A DNA stretch of 64,000 nucleotides from Lucifuga dentata (taxonomy: Eukaryota; Chordata; Actinopteri; Ophidiiformes; Bythitidae). The notes below the pieces were generated by a model. That model was not told where the DNA came from. It saw only the letters and a program-made list of their open reading frames with translations, and ran no database searches. Positions within the stretch are counted from its first letter, which is position 1; each line of letters begins with the position of its first letter. Shown here one piece after another: positions 11,701 to 24,815 of the stretch. Where the stretch lies: the NCBI GenBank assembly GCA_014773175.1, contig VXCM01001254.1, forward strand, positions 1 to 64,000. The letters are read 5' to 3'. The position numbers and the translations under genes were made by a program.

Positions 11701-14220
11701 AGTTTTGATAAAATTTTAGGGATTCTGATTCGAGAACCAAATCTGCTTATAAAAATCTGACTTCTTTCAATATCACATCTTGAAAATCACTTCACTAAAT
11801 GACTAAATGTTTTGTGCAATGGACTTAGTATAAAAAAAAAAAAGATTAAATAAGAGGTTTCTTAAAATCAGAGCTTCATGAATCGCAGCATTGTACCAAC
11901 TTGGAACCAATTCCAAAATGAGCTGGCTATCAGAACCCAACCCTGACCGTGCAGCTGTCCGATCTGCAACAACTGCACAGTGCAATCATTTCCACATGCC
12001 TCCATATTCCTGCACAATACATCCAGGACCTTTAGTATCCATGCTCCAAATGAAGTTTCAACCATTACTATTTATTAAAACTCTACCAAGAAAAATGACT
12101 GAATAATTCCCTATAACATCAGAGTTGGTAGTGATGCTGATCCCACTGAGTAACGACACCGCAGCATGCAGTTCTGCGCAGGTTTTAGCTGCTCTTTTTC
12201 TTTGTTTTAGGTTTCTGAGTCCATTTAATTCTTACCAACACCTCCATATTTAATCTTCTGCAACTTCAACCAGCTCACAAACTTGCAATCCAATTGTACC
12301 TGCCTGGCACAAAATGGTGGGAAGACATTATCCATCTCTTAGATTTGCCTAAAAGTCAGGGAATATTATCATTCCACCAAAACCGGGAATTTTTCCTGTC
12401 AAAATCATAACAGCAACGAACCCAAATTGTGAAGGAACGCAATGTGTGTCATCTAATCTGTAATCTTTTGGTTTGATCATATTTTCCAAAATTTTTATGA
12501 ACCTGTGTCACACCCCAACAAAGCAACCAAGCTGGTAACAAGGTCTTTGATTAATTTCCCATGTAAGTACAGACAACAAAGGCAGCATCCAAGAAACTAT
12601 CAGAACAATGTCATGCTCTATAAATCTCTCTACACTGGAAATGCGTTACAATTTGGAGATCGACCAGGCATTCTCACTCTTCAGGTTGTGTGGTCTGCGG
12701 ATTTACTGTTCTGCAAAAACGTCTCAAAGCATTTCTTTTCTGAACACAGCGTGTTGAAGAACCTGCAGCCACAACAAAGTGATGTCACTCATGGATTATT
12801 ACGAGGTGGCTGCATGTATGAAACAACAGGCTTCAGCGGCTGCAGCGGCAAGAGAAGAGCCAGATCAACAGGTGGTGCTCTGTTCTTTGCTTTCCGTCTT
12901 GGATGACCCATTTTGGCATTTACAGGTGCAGAGCACACCTTAGGTGGTACGTGAAGCACTGTTCAATGTGAGAGAATGCACACAACAGTCCACACACATA
13001 CACACACACACCAAGTGTTCACCTGAAGCATCACCCATGAGCATATGACCTACTTTAAAAGCTTCATTTCACAGTGGGTAACTTGATAGGTTCACACAGG
13101 TCAACGATTTTGTAACAAATCCATAAAAGATTCCATTTTCAAACGACATCCTGTAAACTGACTTCAGTGTTTGCGTATCAATGAAGAACACGCTAAGACA
13201 AATACTTTGAAATTGACTCTGTGCTTTATTTTTCTGGTGTATTTTTGTGGGGAAAGCAGAGAGAGGAGCAGAACATGCCTGCAGACCACACACAGCCTTC
13301 ACAGCTTCAACCGCCGCTGTGTTCACTGTCGTCAGTTAACTCAGATGCCAAAAAAACATGTTCTGCCAGCACGCTGTGCACAGAGTGTTTCTGGGCCCGA
13401 ACCCTGTTTAAGTGTTTACAGATCACCATCAAAAGTTGCAATAAAAAAGGCAGTAATTATTTCAACTTTGCATTTGTAATAAATTTAGAAAATTAACTAC
13501 AGATGCAGAAAACAACTCCGGCTGCAGACTTAAAGCGAACGCAATTTAAATTAATGTCAAAAATCACCAAGAAAACAAACAAACAAACAGAAACATGTCC
13601 TTAAAATTCCTGTTATGCTGTTTGGAAGGCGATAATAATGACATCGGGAGTAAAAGCAGTACAAAATGGCTACCAACGTGATGCTGCGCTGATAGAGAGT
13701 CCTATCAAACCAGCCGTGACACAGCACCCACACACCGATAAACCTGGCATTGTCCTTAAATTGTCACTGAAACGGGGGTTGGGCTTCCCCATGACCCGAG
13801 GTCAAACTACAGTGACATGCTGCAGCTTGCAGGAAGCTCCAGCGAGCGAGCACATTGCTGCGTTTCTGAGCCTGAAAGACAAGCAGCTGCCATGCAATCC
13901 CAATGTCAAAGTAGCTTCCAGCAACAAGACAGACAGACTTTCATGTGGATGACTCATGCAGATTCAGTTGTAATAAACACCAATACTGTTGCACCTACTG
14001 AATAATTACCCATGTCATGAGAGTAATAATGAAATATCCTGCGAACTCTGACAAGGATGATTTTGCTGAAAACAGCTGTGACGTTTGGCAGAGAATTTTG
14101 CTAAAAATGTGATAGTGAGGCAGAAATAAAACTTTTAAAAAGCAGTTTACAGCAAGCATTTCTCTTCAAAAAGTTCTAAATAGAGATGTTTCCATCCACA
14201 GCCCGTTTCAGCAGCTGTAG
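11701..14220. other. intronic sequence: no gene supported
   Basis: Several frames of 60-133 codons occur (for example 12505-12906) but start at non-ATG codons or lack family resemblance. No splice-consistent exon was recognised. Confidence 0.5.
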
Positions 14221-14822
14221 TTTTAGTTTTTCTTTTTTTTTTTTTTTTTAAANTTTTTTTTTTTTTTTTTAAACAGAAAAGCCATATTATTTCACTTCAC
14301 AGCAATTCTAATGTGCTGCCAAAAGCAGATGTGCCTCTACATGCTGTCCACCTTAGGAGACCAATCCATGTGACAACCTGGCAGCAAGCTTTGACAAGCC
14401 AAGGCGGATACTTTATTCCACGCTTCCGTAATACAGTAACACAAATTTAATCTCTTTTTCTCTCCAAATCCCTCTCTCTCTCTCTCTCTCTCTCTGTTTC
14501 ACACGTCAGGATTACATCTTTCCCCACATTAAACGTTACACCAAAACCACCTTTATTTCCTTTTACCTTGAGTAGGATCAGGCTCTTTCTCCTTTTGTCC
14601 TTTTCTTCCCCCCTTCTTTCTGCCTTTCCTTTCTTTCTTCCTGCCCTCCGACATGCTGTCAGAAGAAAGTAAATCCTCTCAGGAAAACACAGGGGGAAAA
14701 AGTAGTCCTGTTGGTAACGTGGTAAGTTGGGCACCACCAGACTCTGAGCCTGTTGGAGCGTCTCTCCTCCTATATAGACTCACACCAATCAACCCCAGCA
14801 AGGAACCACCTACTCACAGCAG

Positions 14823-14868
<46 letters not shown>

Positions 14869-15423
14869 CAGAGAGAAAGGTAGAGAGACACAGCTCAAGA
14901 GTGGAAAAAGAGACAGAAAACAGAGGGAGGGAGGGAGCAAAGAAGGCATTTCCCATTCCTTTAAGGCAATCAACTGCTCCCTCGCTGAATCTATCAGATA
15001 AGCCGCGACTCTTCCAGGTCCTGCAGACACAGTTGAGGGCTTAGAGACTGACGGAGAGAAACCCGCCCCCAAGAAATCCACAAAAGAAGCCCATTCAGGG
15101 CTCCCTCCAGCCCTGTTTCCCCCGAAACCCCCGGAGCATCATCAAATGACCCAGGGAGACCGGTTAAGTTGTCCCGCCGGCGCTGACCCCACCCAGATAA
15201 TTCAGGTGGGGGATGGGGGGTGGGGGGTGGGGGGACCTGCCCTCGCCAGGTTGGTGTCCCTAAATGCCTCTCATCTGGTTCAGATTTACTGAAACCAGAT
15301 TCTGTAGATACGCCGCACGAGAAAGTGACGTTTGACAAGCGAAACATCAGATTACATTTCATGACAAACGGCTCCTTAAAAATGACACCAAATCATCTTT
15401 CTGCCCCCCCTCCCCTCCCCTCC
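14221..15423. repeat. simple-sequence-rich stretch beside the gap
   Basis: T tract with N at 14253, (CT)n at 14469-14493, (GA)n at 14826-14862, purine-rich runs, and a G-rich run at 15207-15235 before the 149-N gap. Long open frames here follow from the repeats. Confidence 0.7.
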
Positions 15424-15572
15424 NNNNNNNNNNNNNNNNNNNNNNNNNNNNNNNNNNNNNNNNNNNNNNNNNNNNNNNNNNNNNNNNNNNNNNNNNNNNN
15501 NNNNNNNNNNNNNNNNNNNNNNNNNNNNNNNNNNNNNNNNNNNNNNNNNNNNNNNNNNNNNNNNNNNNNNNN
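15424..15572. other. sized assembly gap (149 N)
   Basis: An unbroken run of N flanked by C-rich sequence on both sides (CCCCTCCCCTCC and CCCCC). It is the only multi-base gap in the window. Confidence 0.99.
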
Positions 15573-17091
15573 CCCCCACTGTTAACGGCAGGTCCCAGCA
15601 TGCCTGTGGTGGATCTGTGTTTGTCTATGTCGCTGCTGACCAGGTGACACAGCAACCATTACACCCCGAAAGGTGACTAATAACCACAATAATACATTTA
15701 AATTCATACAATACTTGGTAAAATAAAATAAACGCAGTAAGTTGAAATGCGCGATGAAAGAAACTGAGATAAGTACAATAAATGCATTTCAAAAGCTTGA
15801 TTAAAAACGACAAGTTTAAGATAAAAATACAATAAAGCGCATTTAGTAAAGTAAGAATTTAGTACATTGTTTAAGTATTTGTACTTTACTTGAGTATTTA
15901 CAGATATAAATGGTGTACTTTTTTAATTATCTACAATTCTCCAACAACTGCAGTTTTCTAGTTGTTTTGCAGATTCAAATTTTTTCATTTAATGTGACAT
16001 TATTTCCTTTCTTTCCTTATTTCTTCTATTTGTTCTTTCTGCCCTTATTTTCTCATTTATTTAGTTTATTCATCCTGCTTCACCATATTTGTTGGTATTA
16101 CATGTGTGTATCTTCTATCACTGATACTTCACTCCTGTACAATATTTTCTATATGTTCAGAAATGTTGAAAGCTGAGAGGAAAAGAGATCAGGGTTGGAT
16201 GCATGAGAAGTCAGGGGAAAAAAATAATTTTAAAAAAGTGATTCCAGCTTTTAGAGCAAAACTTTTAAACTTTTCCTAAAGAGGCAACAACCTCGATGTC
16301 TGGCTGATAACAAGGAGGCTTTTTACAAGTTTGAAACAATACCTAATAAACATCACTTCATGAAAAGTACAACACATCCATCTTCAACTGACGGAGTCCA
16401 AACGATGGCTATATGATTACAGTATTATTCTAAGCTGCTATGTCACGGTACATTTTTTTTATTTCATGCTGACAGAATTCCAATGTCTTGCTAAGGGACT
16501 AAAAATGAAAATCCATAGAAACAACAGCTGAATGACTCTCAGTGAAACCTGGAAAAAAAAAAAAAAATCAGTGGATGACTCATGTGCGAGGCCCTTCCGG
16601 GGTTTGTCTCGGTCCAGCCCTCTGAGAATTCTTGACGCAGCCTGGGAGGAGGCGGCAGCGGCGGGGATTGGAGAGGGGCAGCAGAGGGGTCATGTCTTAA
16701 CAGGTCAGTCGCTCTGCACAACAGCATAAACTTCATCTGCAGGAAAAGCAACCGAAGAGGCCAAACAGAGGCCAAACCTCCAAATCACCACCAGCTTATA
16801 TCTTTATTTAATCAGCCAATTTCACCGAGATCAAAATCAGTCCTTGAACGCAGCTTTGACAGGCAGCATCTAAGAAACGACGACAGCACTTAAACAAACT
16901 GTCAGACAAAACGACATTCAAGAGAAACCGCAGGAAATAATAAAAACTATTAATAGAGGCGTCTGACATCTGATAATAAAGCTTCAAAATCTCCAAGGGG
17001 AATAAAAGAATCTAGCAGAGAGCTGAGAGGTGAAAAAAAAAGGTGTAACGTACGATTTCAGTCCTGCAAAGATTTGCATTTTACGTAAGAA
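15573..17091. other. intronic sequence: nothing recognised
   Basis: AT-rich unique sequence. A more GC-rich patch at about 16580-16700 has no coding support. Confidence 0.5.
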
Positions 17092-17099
17092 CTATCCAA

Positions 17100-17326
17100 T
17101 AGGGATGAGCCGAGTACTCGGATGAAACGAGTATCTGTTACGGATAATGTAACAGAGGCTAATTAACTTTGAGGCTAATTAGCCACTTAAAGCTAGTGAT
17201 TCTTAACTCTCCAGGTTAAGCCTTGCCCACTTCCAGGTTAAACCCCAACCATCCAAGTATGGATACGGATACTTTAGTTGGTTGAATGGATACAGATACA
17301 GATAATGGTGTACTCGCTCATCCCTA
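17100..17326. mobile_element. hAT-type MITE with perfect 8-bp target duplication
   Basis: Ends are TAGGGATGAGCCGAGTAC and, reverse-complemented from the right, TAGGGATGAGCGAGTAC, giving inverted repeats of about 17 bp. CTATCCAA is present at 17092-17099 and again at 17327-17334 as an exact 8-bp duplication. 227 bp, non-coding. Eight-base duplications with TAGGG ends are typical of the hAT superfamily. The perfect duplication implies a fairly recent insertion. Confidence 0.9.
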
Positions 17327-17334
17327 CTATCCAA

Positions 17335-19854
17335 AGTTATGAAAACTTTGGATATTCATTCTCTAACCGCTAACTTCAAATGTGTTACATGAGCCTGTGA
17401 TTAAGAAAGTACATCTAAAAAAAAAACAAAAAATGCTGGAACCAGGCATAAAAATGGAAGTTAGAATACTTTAACACAGGAATGATTTTATAAATAGTAG
17501 TGGACCAAGAATAGACCCCTGTGGCATGCCTTTATTGATAGTTAGAAAGCTAGATTTTCAATTAAGCCCAAAGTGTTCCCCTTCTTATTTCAGAAATTTA
17601 AAGCTTATCCTCCTCTCCTCTCCTCTCCTCTCCTCTCCTCTCCCAGGTTGTTTGTGATGATCTAATCCGTCAGCAGAGATAACCAAGGATGGGAAGGTTT
17701 TTACTGTGTGTCAGTTAGTTGCCTCTACAACTCTTCCTGCTATCTCCCTCCAATCTTAACACTTCCACCTCGACTACTCCACAAGCTGAGACTTGTTCCC
17801 AAGCCTCTTTGTGTGCGTGTGTTGCGTGTGTGTGTGTTGCGTNAAAAAAAAAAAAAAAAGTGAGTATTTGTGACGTCAGGGCAGAAACAAATAACAGAAA
17901 CAAGAAACTCCAATGTGAGTTTCAAGATGACATTAGATTTAGCAGAAGTCCTAATGAACATGGTGCTTTAATTTTTTTTCAAAATCGTGACAAGTAACGC
18001 TATTTTACACAACAATCTGTTGATGTAGGAGCATAGGGAACACATTAACCTGCCTCATTAAAACGAAGTAGAACATTTTGCCACATATACATAGTATAAA
18101 TGCAGGAGTGTATGACTTTTATGACTACTCCTTGACTTGTACCACCTGTGGATACTACATAAATGTGTATTTTAACAAGATAACATGAATATGTCAAGGT
18201 GCAAGTCCACAGGGACGAGAGAAAGGGAGGGAGTCCCAGACCACACACTAACATAGATCTTCAGCTGAGAAAATAGGTTCGTTTGTGTGCACAAGTTTTT
18301 GCGATGATCTCTGAACCAGGTTAAGCTTGTGAATGGACGACAATAAGAGTTAAAAAAAAACAAAAAAAAAACAAACCTGAACTNAGGTTAAGCTTGTGAA
18401 TGGACGACAATAAGAGTTAAAAAAAAACAAAAAAAAAACAAACCTGAACTCTATTTTTCACACAGAGACAAATATGGTCACGGACATCTGCATCTAAACC
18501 TCTTTCTCTTTTTTTCCCATTCTACTTGAAAGCATCTGCTGTTTTTCAGCAGCCGTGGGCTGTCCTTGGATCAGGGTCTGGAGGTGGAGGGGCACAGTGG
18601 GCCAGTGTGGGAGGAGCGTGACTTGAAGAGTAAATCTTAAAAAAATTGGAGCCAAACCCCTAAAAGTTTTGACATGGATCCTTTGTATGCCCCAGTCATA
18701 AATGCTTCACAGGCCCCATCGCTGCCTGCCTCCTAATCCCTCCTCACTGCTCCCAGAATAAGGGAGACAGCTCTGTATGATGGAGGGAGCAGCTCCCTCT
18801 TCACAACAGCATACCTGCACATCATCACGTTGATACTGCTCACCAGCACTCCTGCCCTTTCACAAGCACGGGAGTTTATCTTTTCAGACATAATGGCTTT
18901 AAACAGCCATTAGGTTATGTTGTTTAGATGTCTGCATTTTTTTTTTTTTTTTTNTTTTTTTTTTTTTTTTGCCAGCAAAGTGCATATGGGTGTGCGGGGC
19001 TCAAAGCAGGGGATAGAGTCTGCTTTTAACTCGGCCGGGCGTCTTGACTTTGAGAGGTGAGGCAAGGGCAGCGGGAGACAGAAACAGGAATGAGAGGGGA
19101 TAAATGGGAAGACTGAAAACAAGAGACAATGGAAGGAGGGAGAAAAGGTGGAAAGTGTAAAAGAGGGGAGTTAGAAGTAAAAATAATGTCAGCAGATGAC
19201 AGAAAACAGCCCCACCTGCTGATATTCAGCTTTTAACCAGGCATCTGCTTCCTCAGATGACCACGCACTGAGTGCTGCAGTCAAGTCTGAAAAACACTGG
19301 AAGGCTGCCTTATTACTCTAATAAAAACACGCTCATTCAGCTGTAGCATGCCCTGCGATGCCACCTTAACGTCCTGTAGGAAGAAAAGTAGATATGTGGA
19401 GAAATGTTTGCAGTGTCAGTAATAAGGTGTGCGCTGCAAAATACCTATCGAGCCATTTTTGTCTATTGATGAGTCCTAAAAGATGTATTTTTGCTAAAAA
19501 CATGTCCAGCAATGTGAAATTATGTCAAACTGTTGTCAAAAGAAATTGGTTTATTTCTAAAACTGGGTAAAGATTGAGATTTTTGCATGTAATAGCGTGT
19601 GCATTTGCCAAATTAACATCAGATTAGAGTTACAGACAATGTCGGGCTTTTGCTGATTTGAGGCATCATTAGATCTTTTTTGCATTATTTAGAGCCAAGT
19701 TGTATTGGAACTGAGAAAAATACAGAATTTTCAGTCATAATAACAATTTGGATGTTGGTATAAATGTTATTCACAAGTTGGAAACTGATAAATACCAGAA
19801 ATTCCATTTGGACAATGTCTAAAACCTACATCTTCCAGCATAAGTATAATCAGG
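17335..19854. other. intronic sequence with simple repeats and joins
   Basis: Holds a (TCCTC)n run at about 17605-17642, single-N joins at 17843, 18384 and 18954 (T tract), and unique AT-rich sequence. No gene was recognised. Confidence 0.5.
18318..18450. other. assembly artefact: 66-bp false duplication around N 18384
   Basis: 18318-18383 and 18385-18450 are identical. Same type as the joins at 21377, 23286 (23221-23285 and 23287-23351), 27918 (27855-27917 and 27919-27981), 30252 (30186-30251 and 30253-30318), 32907 (32844-32906 and 32908-32970), 38627 (38560-38626 and 38628-38694) and 43448 (43381-43447 and 43449-43515). Confidence 0.95.
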
Positions 19855-20179
19855 TAATTTTCTCAATCCGGCACTAAAACGAGTACCATGATTGAATTAC
19901 ATTAATTAACTGAAGATGGCAAGCCTAATCTTTAAATTTGCCAATTATAGCCTCTCCTGCTGCAGTCTGAGGAAAGCGAGCTGAAAAATATTTCCAATAT
20001 CAACATTTTGTAAGAAAGCTGAATCTGATTGGCTGGAAGAAACATCCAAATTTTTCACAAAAACTCCATGCAGACCAGCTAATATCGCCAAACTCGTCAA
20101 ACTTTACAAAGAAAATTTCTTGATCACTACAAATTTTTGCAATTCTTTTTTTTTTTTGCTCAGAGACCAAGGATGCATG

Positions 20180-20219
<40 letters not shown>

Positions 20220-20540
20220 TTGGTGAGTACAGTGTATGCGCTCTCAAACTCACCATGTCACTTTAAGTTTATCGCAATTACTTCCTGATGCTTACAAACA
20301 TGTAGTGAGGAAGGGCTGTTTGTTGCTGCTGCAGGTAGAGGTGGGACGTGGTTCTCTACCTGCAGCAGGTGTCTCTCCTCTCCGCTTAGGTTTTTACTGT
20401 GCTCAGAATGGATGACACGCTCTGGTCCTGCAAAGTTTCAATGGAATTACTTTACTTTATTTCCAGTTGAAACCAGGAGAGACAGAGAGAGAAACTGTGC
20501 AAGTTCTCTCTTTTTCTCAGTCTCAAAAGAGAGATGGAGA
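19855..20540 (+). repeat. dispersed repeat family C, copy 2, with internal (CA)n
   Basis: Collinear with 4995-5880, including AAAATATTTCCAATATCAAC, GATTGGCTGG, CATGCAGACCAGCTAATAT, a (CA)n tract at 20181-20215 in the same relative place, ACTTCCTGATGCTTACAAAC, GGGCTGTTTGTTG and the palindrome ACCTGCAGCAGGT. The two copies differ by indels. Confidence 0.8.
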
Positions 20541-21300
20541 GAAATTTGTGCAGCCCTGAGTATAATCTGTCTACTGCTTTGATTCAATTTGCATTCAATT
20601 TCTAAAAACCTTTATTCATCCCTGTAAGGGCAAAAGTTCATGACAAAGGACAAAACAGGAAAATCACAGAAAAGAAAGAGTTACTAGCTATGAACTTTCT
20701 GTAAGTCAGTAGATATGATGTGAATTTTTCTATTCGTCTATTTATTCACGGGACTCCATTAGCTCCCACCTCAGCATCACTAATCTTTCTGGGGATCACA
20801 ATTTACGTGTAAGTAAAGAAAGTGTCTGTAAAACTGTTTTGACAGACTAAAGATGAGACAACATGATGAGACATTGAGGACTAATATCAGGAGGTGGGCT
20901 GGTGAAGCCCCCTTAAGGAGAGACACAAAACAAGTCATTGTGAGTGACATGCGGAGGCCTGAGGAAGGGGCTATTTTCACAAGGTCAGCTGTGCCAAGGT
21001 CAGCGGAGATTCCAAATCTGTTGCTGAAAACGCTGCACAGCAACAGCTGAGATCAGGAGGAAACAAACCAATTCCTCATGAAACGACAGAGCAAAGGATG
21101 GATTCCAACGCAGCGTGGCTATTTAATATTTACAGAGAGAGAGAGACTAAAACAAAAGAGCAACGGCAAGAACAAATTAAAGCGTTAAACAAGGAAGTGA
21201 TCCTGGGTGGATTCGGCTCTTTGACGTTTCCGCAGCGCACAGCTGTCACCATGGAAACCACAGTCTTAAGGGTAGCAACTATGTGAGAGGGATGGTGGAA
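20541..21300. other. intronic sequence: nothing recognised
   Basis: No gene or named repeat. Sequence just before the (GA)n block. Confidence 0.45.
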
Positions 21301-21319
21301 GGGTGGAGTGATCATGAAA

Positions 21320-21377
21320 GACAGAAGAGAGAGAGAGAGAGAGAGAGACAAAACAGGATGCAACAGAAAGAGAGGTN

Positions 21378-21428
<51 letters not shown>

Positions 21429-21503
21429 AAACAGGATGCAACAGAAAGAGAGGTAGCGATAATATGCCAGGAGTACAACTGAAGGAGGAGTGAGGGGAAA
21501 TAC

Positions 21504-21543
<40 letters not shown>

Positions 21544-21635
21544 AGCAATGGTGAACATCTTTGATGAGCATCTGGTAGAAGAGGTGAGGAAGTACCAGAA
21601 TATGATTCCAGAGAGAGAGAGAGAGAGAGAGAGAA
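21320..21635. repeat. (GA)n cluster, including a false duplication at N 21377
   Basis: GA tracts at 21326-21348, 21378-21425, 21507-21540 and 21612-21634. The segment ACAAAACAGGATGCAACAGA and its flank occur on both sides of the N, so the first two tracts are probably one locus with different recorded lengths. Confidence 0.85.
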
Positions 21636-21680
21636 GCTGCAGCCTGGTTATATGGCTCCATAAGAGAGATGTCCACGAGT
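21541..21680 (+). pseudogene. MADF-domain gene fragment (Harbinger-associated type), copy 1
   Basis: One frame reads NIFDEHLVEEVRKYQNM, which fits the start of the MADF DNA-binding domain, whose fish transposon versions read FDxxLVEEVRKYxxLYD. It is cut off by a (GA)n tract. Related remnants are at 31995-32110 and 34195-34365. PIF/Harbinger elements encode a separate Myb/MADF protein; that origin is inferred. Confidence 0.55.
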
Positions 21681-23129
21681 CAGCCTGTGCCAAGCCTGCT
21701 GGGAAGCACTGCAGCAGCGTCTCAGAGAGAGACGACAAACAGCAGCACTGAGCATGCTCCGCTCTCAAGGCCATGAAGAAAATGAGATTTCAGCTCTTTA
21801 GCTTCTCAGTTTATTCATTTCTCTCTGTCCATTCCACCCCTTCATCTGTCACTACCCAACTTTCACGCAACACGGCGCAGTCTGCCCGTCTCCACTCCTT
21901 CCTCCTAAACACGACTCTGCGAGAAACGCAAATTGATGATGCATCTGATAACCGATCGAATCGAACGGTGGATTGAAAGAGGCATCTATTGCGGTTATGG
22001 CTGTGCTGACTCATCACGTAACAAGACTGACTGGGATCTGAGAGAGCAAAGAGATGAGCATAGCAACACAACAACCAATGGGGCATGCAGGCACACACAC
22101 ACCACACACAGACACACACACCCATCTCAAAGCTCTGTAGCACCAAACTCTTACTGATCACCTCCAATTATTGGATGGCAGCCAGAGCCGAGCTGTTAAT
22201 GACAGATATACATTCATATAAGACCTACAATTAAGCCCGGCTTTAATTTTTATGAGTTCTATACAGGAAGAGCTGAAAGTTATGATGTGTGTCTTTCTGA
22301 TTCATGACGGAAAAGTGGTGCCTGTGTCTTTTTTTTTTTTTTTTTNTTTTTTTTTTTTTTTTTTGGGTTCAGTCATGAAATGGCAGAGCATGTGTGTATG
22401 TGTGTGTGATGTGCCTATTACTGATTGTGATTACTGATTCTGCAGGGAAACTAAAGTGTAGCAGCAGCAAAGAAGTTCAATATAAACAGCAGTTGCGTAG
22501 TAAAGTTTAGGAAAAATATATACAATAAGACTCATGACATAGAACGTACTATAAACAAGTAGTATATACAAAAAGTGTGCTATAATATCAACAACAATAA
22601 AAGTTGAAAGCCACGCCAGCAGTCACATGCAGCTGCAAAACAACATTTATACTTTGACTTCACAGATTTTATGCATCAAATTTAGGCTTTTTGTGCTGCA
22701 GAGGGCATGGTGCAAAGTCAGGAAACCTGACCCTTACGACATCACAAGGTTACTTCCTGTTTGTTGCCCATTCCCAAACCGATCCCTGACAACTACGCCT
22801 TCACTGCTAGTGTCACTTCACACACCGACAGCTGCAGAAGGACTAATTAAAAAGGTTAACCGTGGCACTCGCCTCTGTCCAACTTAAACAGGAAATATCC
22901 GTCTCCATGGATACAGACAGACACCTCGCTCATCCAGCCGCGTGTCATAATATCTTTTCCCCAAAGCAACAATCATAACAATCATATGTCATAAAAATGG
23001 TAATTTCTTTAAATTCATATGTGCATATAGTGCTAATACTACAAGTAAAGTGAATTTAAGGATAAGTGCAGTTTTTCATTCATATGAGACAAAGTCGCAT
23101 CATTGGTGATCATATTATCAATGATAAAA
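21681..23129. other. intronic sequence: nothing recognised
   Basis: Contains CA-rich sequence at about 22090-22120 and a T tract with N at 22346. No gene was recognised. Confidence 0.5.
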
Positions 23130-23972
23130 AGTTGTCATATCATGATATTGGCGGTATTACTGTGTTGACATGTTGATTAATTTTTACATCATGCTCAACA
23201 AGAAGAAACTAAACAAGTATGGCCTAAAGTAGCAGGTCAGCGCCTGACAAATTAGTTCTTAAAAAAAAAAAGGCGCAACCACTTGNGGCCTAAAGTAGCA
23301 GGTCAGCGCCTGACAAATTAGTTCTTAAAAAAAAAAAGGCGCAACCACTTGTTTGAAAATGTTTTGGCTACAAGGCTAACTGGCTAACAGCCAAAGTTGG
23401 GAACACAACAAATTAGTTTATTTCTGAAGCAGCAACACAGGTAAATACAGTCACAATGCTGCGAGGAGGAGAGCCAATCAGCTGATTTGAGATGCAAAAC
23501 AAACAGGAAGTGGCACTGACTCAGTCATGCATAGCAGGAATGTTAGCTAACTGTACTTCCTGTGATAGAAAAAGCTAACGATGGAGTGAAATTAGTAAAG
23601 CAGTGAGTTTTTGTCAGTGTTGTTGTGATGTATGAACAGTGTTAGCTTAGCGGCTAACAGTGTTAGCTTAGCCACTATGCTAACTTCAGCTGAGTTCTTG
23701 TCCTGTGGTGGATTTGGATTTCAGAGCATATTTAAGTTTAGCATAGAGGCTAATTAGCTCTGGAGTAAAAATCATAACCTGCCAAAGATCATCAGTCATT
23801 TTATTCACTGACACTATTTATGTTTTATAACAACTGAAGACGAGCAGCTCAAGTTAATCTGAGTTATTGTTTATAAGCTAAAAATATTACAGAATTTATT
23901 TCTACTTTTACTGAAGGGGAATAATCCATCATTTCTACTTTTACACATTCATTTTTCCTCATGTTGGCACGT
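23130..23972 (+). repeat. dispersed repeat family D, copy 1
   Basis: Collinear with 38150-38932 over about 0.8 kb: CTAACAGCCAAAGTTGGGAA, GAGGAGGAGAGCCAATCAGC, AAAACAAACAGGAAGTGGCA, GTTAGCTTAGCCACTATGC, CATAACCTGCCAAAGATCA and TTTATAACAACTGAAGAC. It is non-coding. A false 65-bp duplication around N 23286 lies inside it. Confidence 0.85.
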
Positions 23973-24815
23973 TGTTCATATCATCTTAAAATTATTATTG
24001 CAAAAGGTATTTTTAACTGCTCATAACATGGATGCTAAAACTAGCATCAAGTTTTCTGCAGAAGCACTGCTAACAAACAGCATCTGATATGGAGAATGGG
24101 ACAATAATAACGTGTTTTAAGAAGGGCTTTGGTCATCCTCTTAACAGAAATCCTCTCTGTCTTCTTAAGGCTGTCTGATTGAATCTGTCTGTCTGTCTTT
24201 GTTTTTCCTCTCTGTCTGTCTCTCTGCCTGTCTCCGTCCCTCCTGTCTCAGCAGAGATAAAGAGGTTTGTGTGACTGTGAGCAGATTGACTTGAAGATAG
24301 CGGCTGGAAGCAGATCTCATCCACCTCCTCATTCTGCTCTTTCTCTGCTGCTCTCACCCAGATGAATAGACAAACAGTCTCCCACATGCTCTCACAGTTT
24401 ATCAAACACACACCCACATGGAACCAGGTCTTCACGCAAACACATATGTGTGCTCTCACCACAGAGAACAACACACACTCAATCTAAGTGTCCTAAGGCC
24501 GACAAAGTATACACTGTCACACTCAAATACAAACATACCCCCTCAAACACGCACAGATGCATACGCATACAAACACACAGGTGCATCCATGTGTAAATAC
24601 AAGAAGCACATGGGTCAGAGACGCGTTCAGAGTGGACCTGTTGTCCACACACGGCATTCCTAATACAAACCACGTCCCCACGTCTGAATCATGTCTGCGT
24701 CACGCTCCATACACTTACATACGAAATCGCACACTACCGGATGACTTTCTGTTTTATCATTACATTACTCACAGGTTTACTCACTCTACAACACTCAACT
24801 TCTTTTTTTTTTTTG
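23973..24815. other. intronic sequence: CA-rich, no gene
   Basis: Scattered CA-rich text at about 24400-24660 gives open frames on both strands without family resemblance. Confidence 0.5.

Noticed and set aside
12505..12906. 133-codon frame
   Set aside because: Non-ATG start, no family resemblance.
14994..15655. Frames next to and across the N gap
   Set aside because: They include unknown residues and proline-rich text from a G-rich run, with no homology recognised.
21130..21774. 214-codon Ser/Leu-rich frame on the minus strand
   Set aside because: Composition comes from (CT)n tracts and it crosses an artefactual N join.
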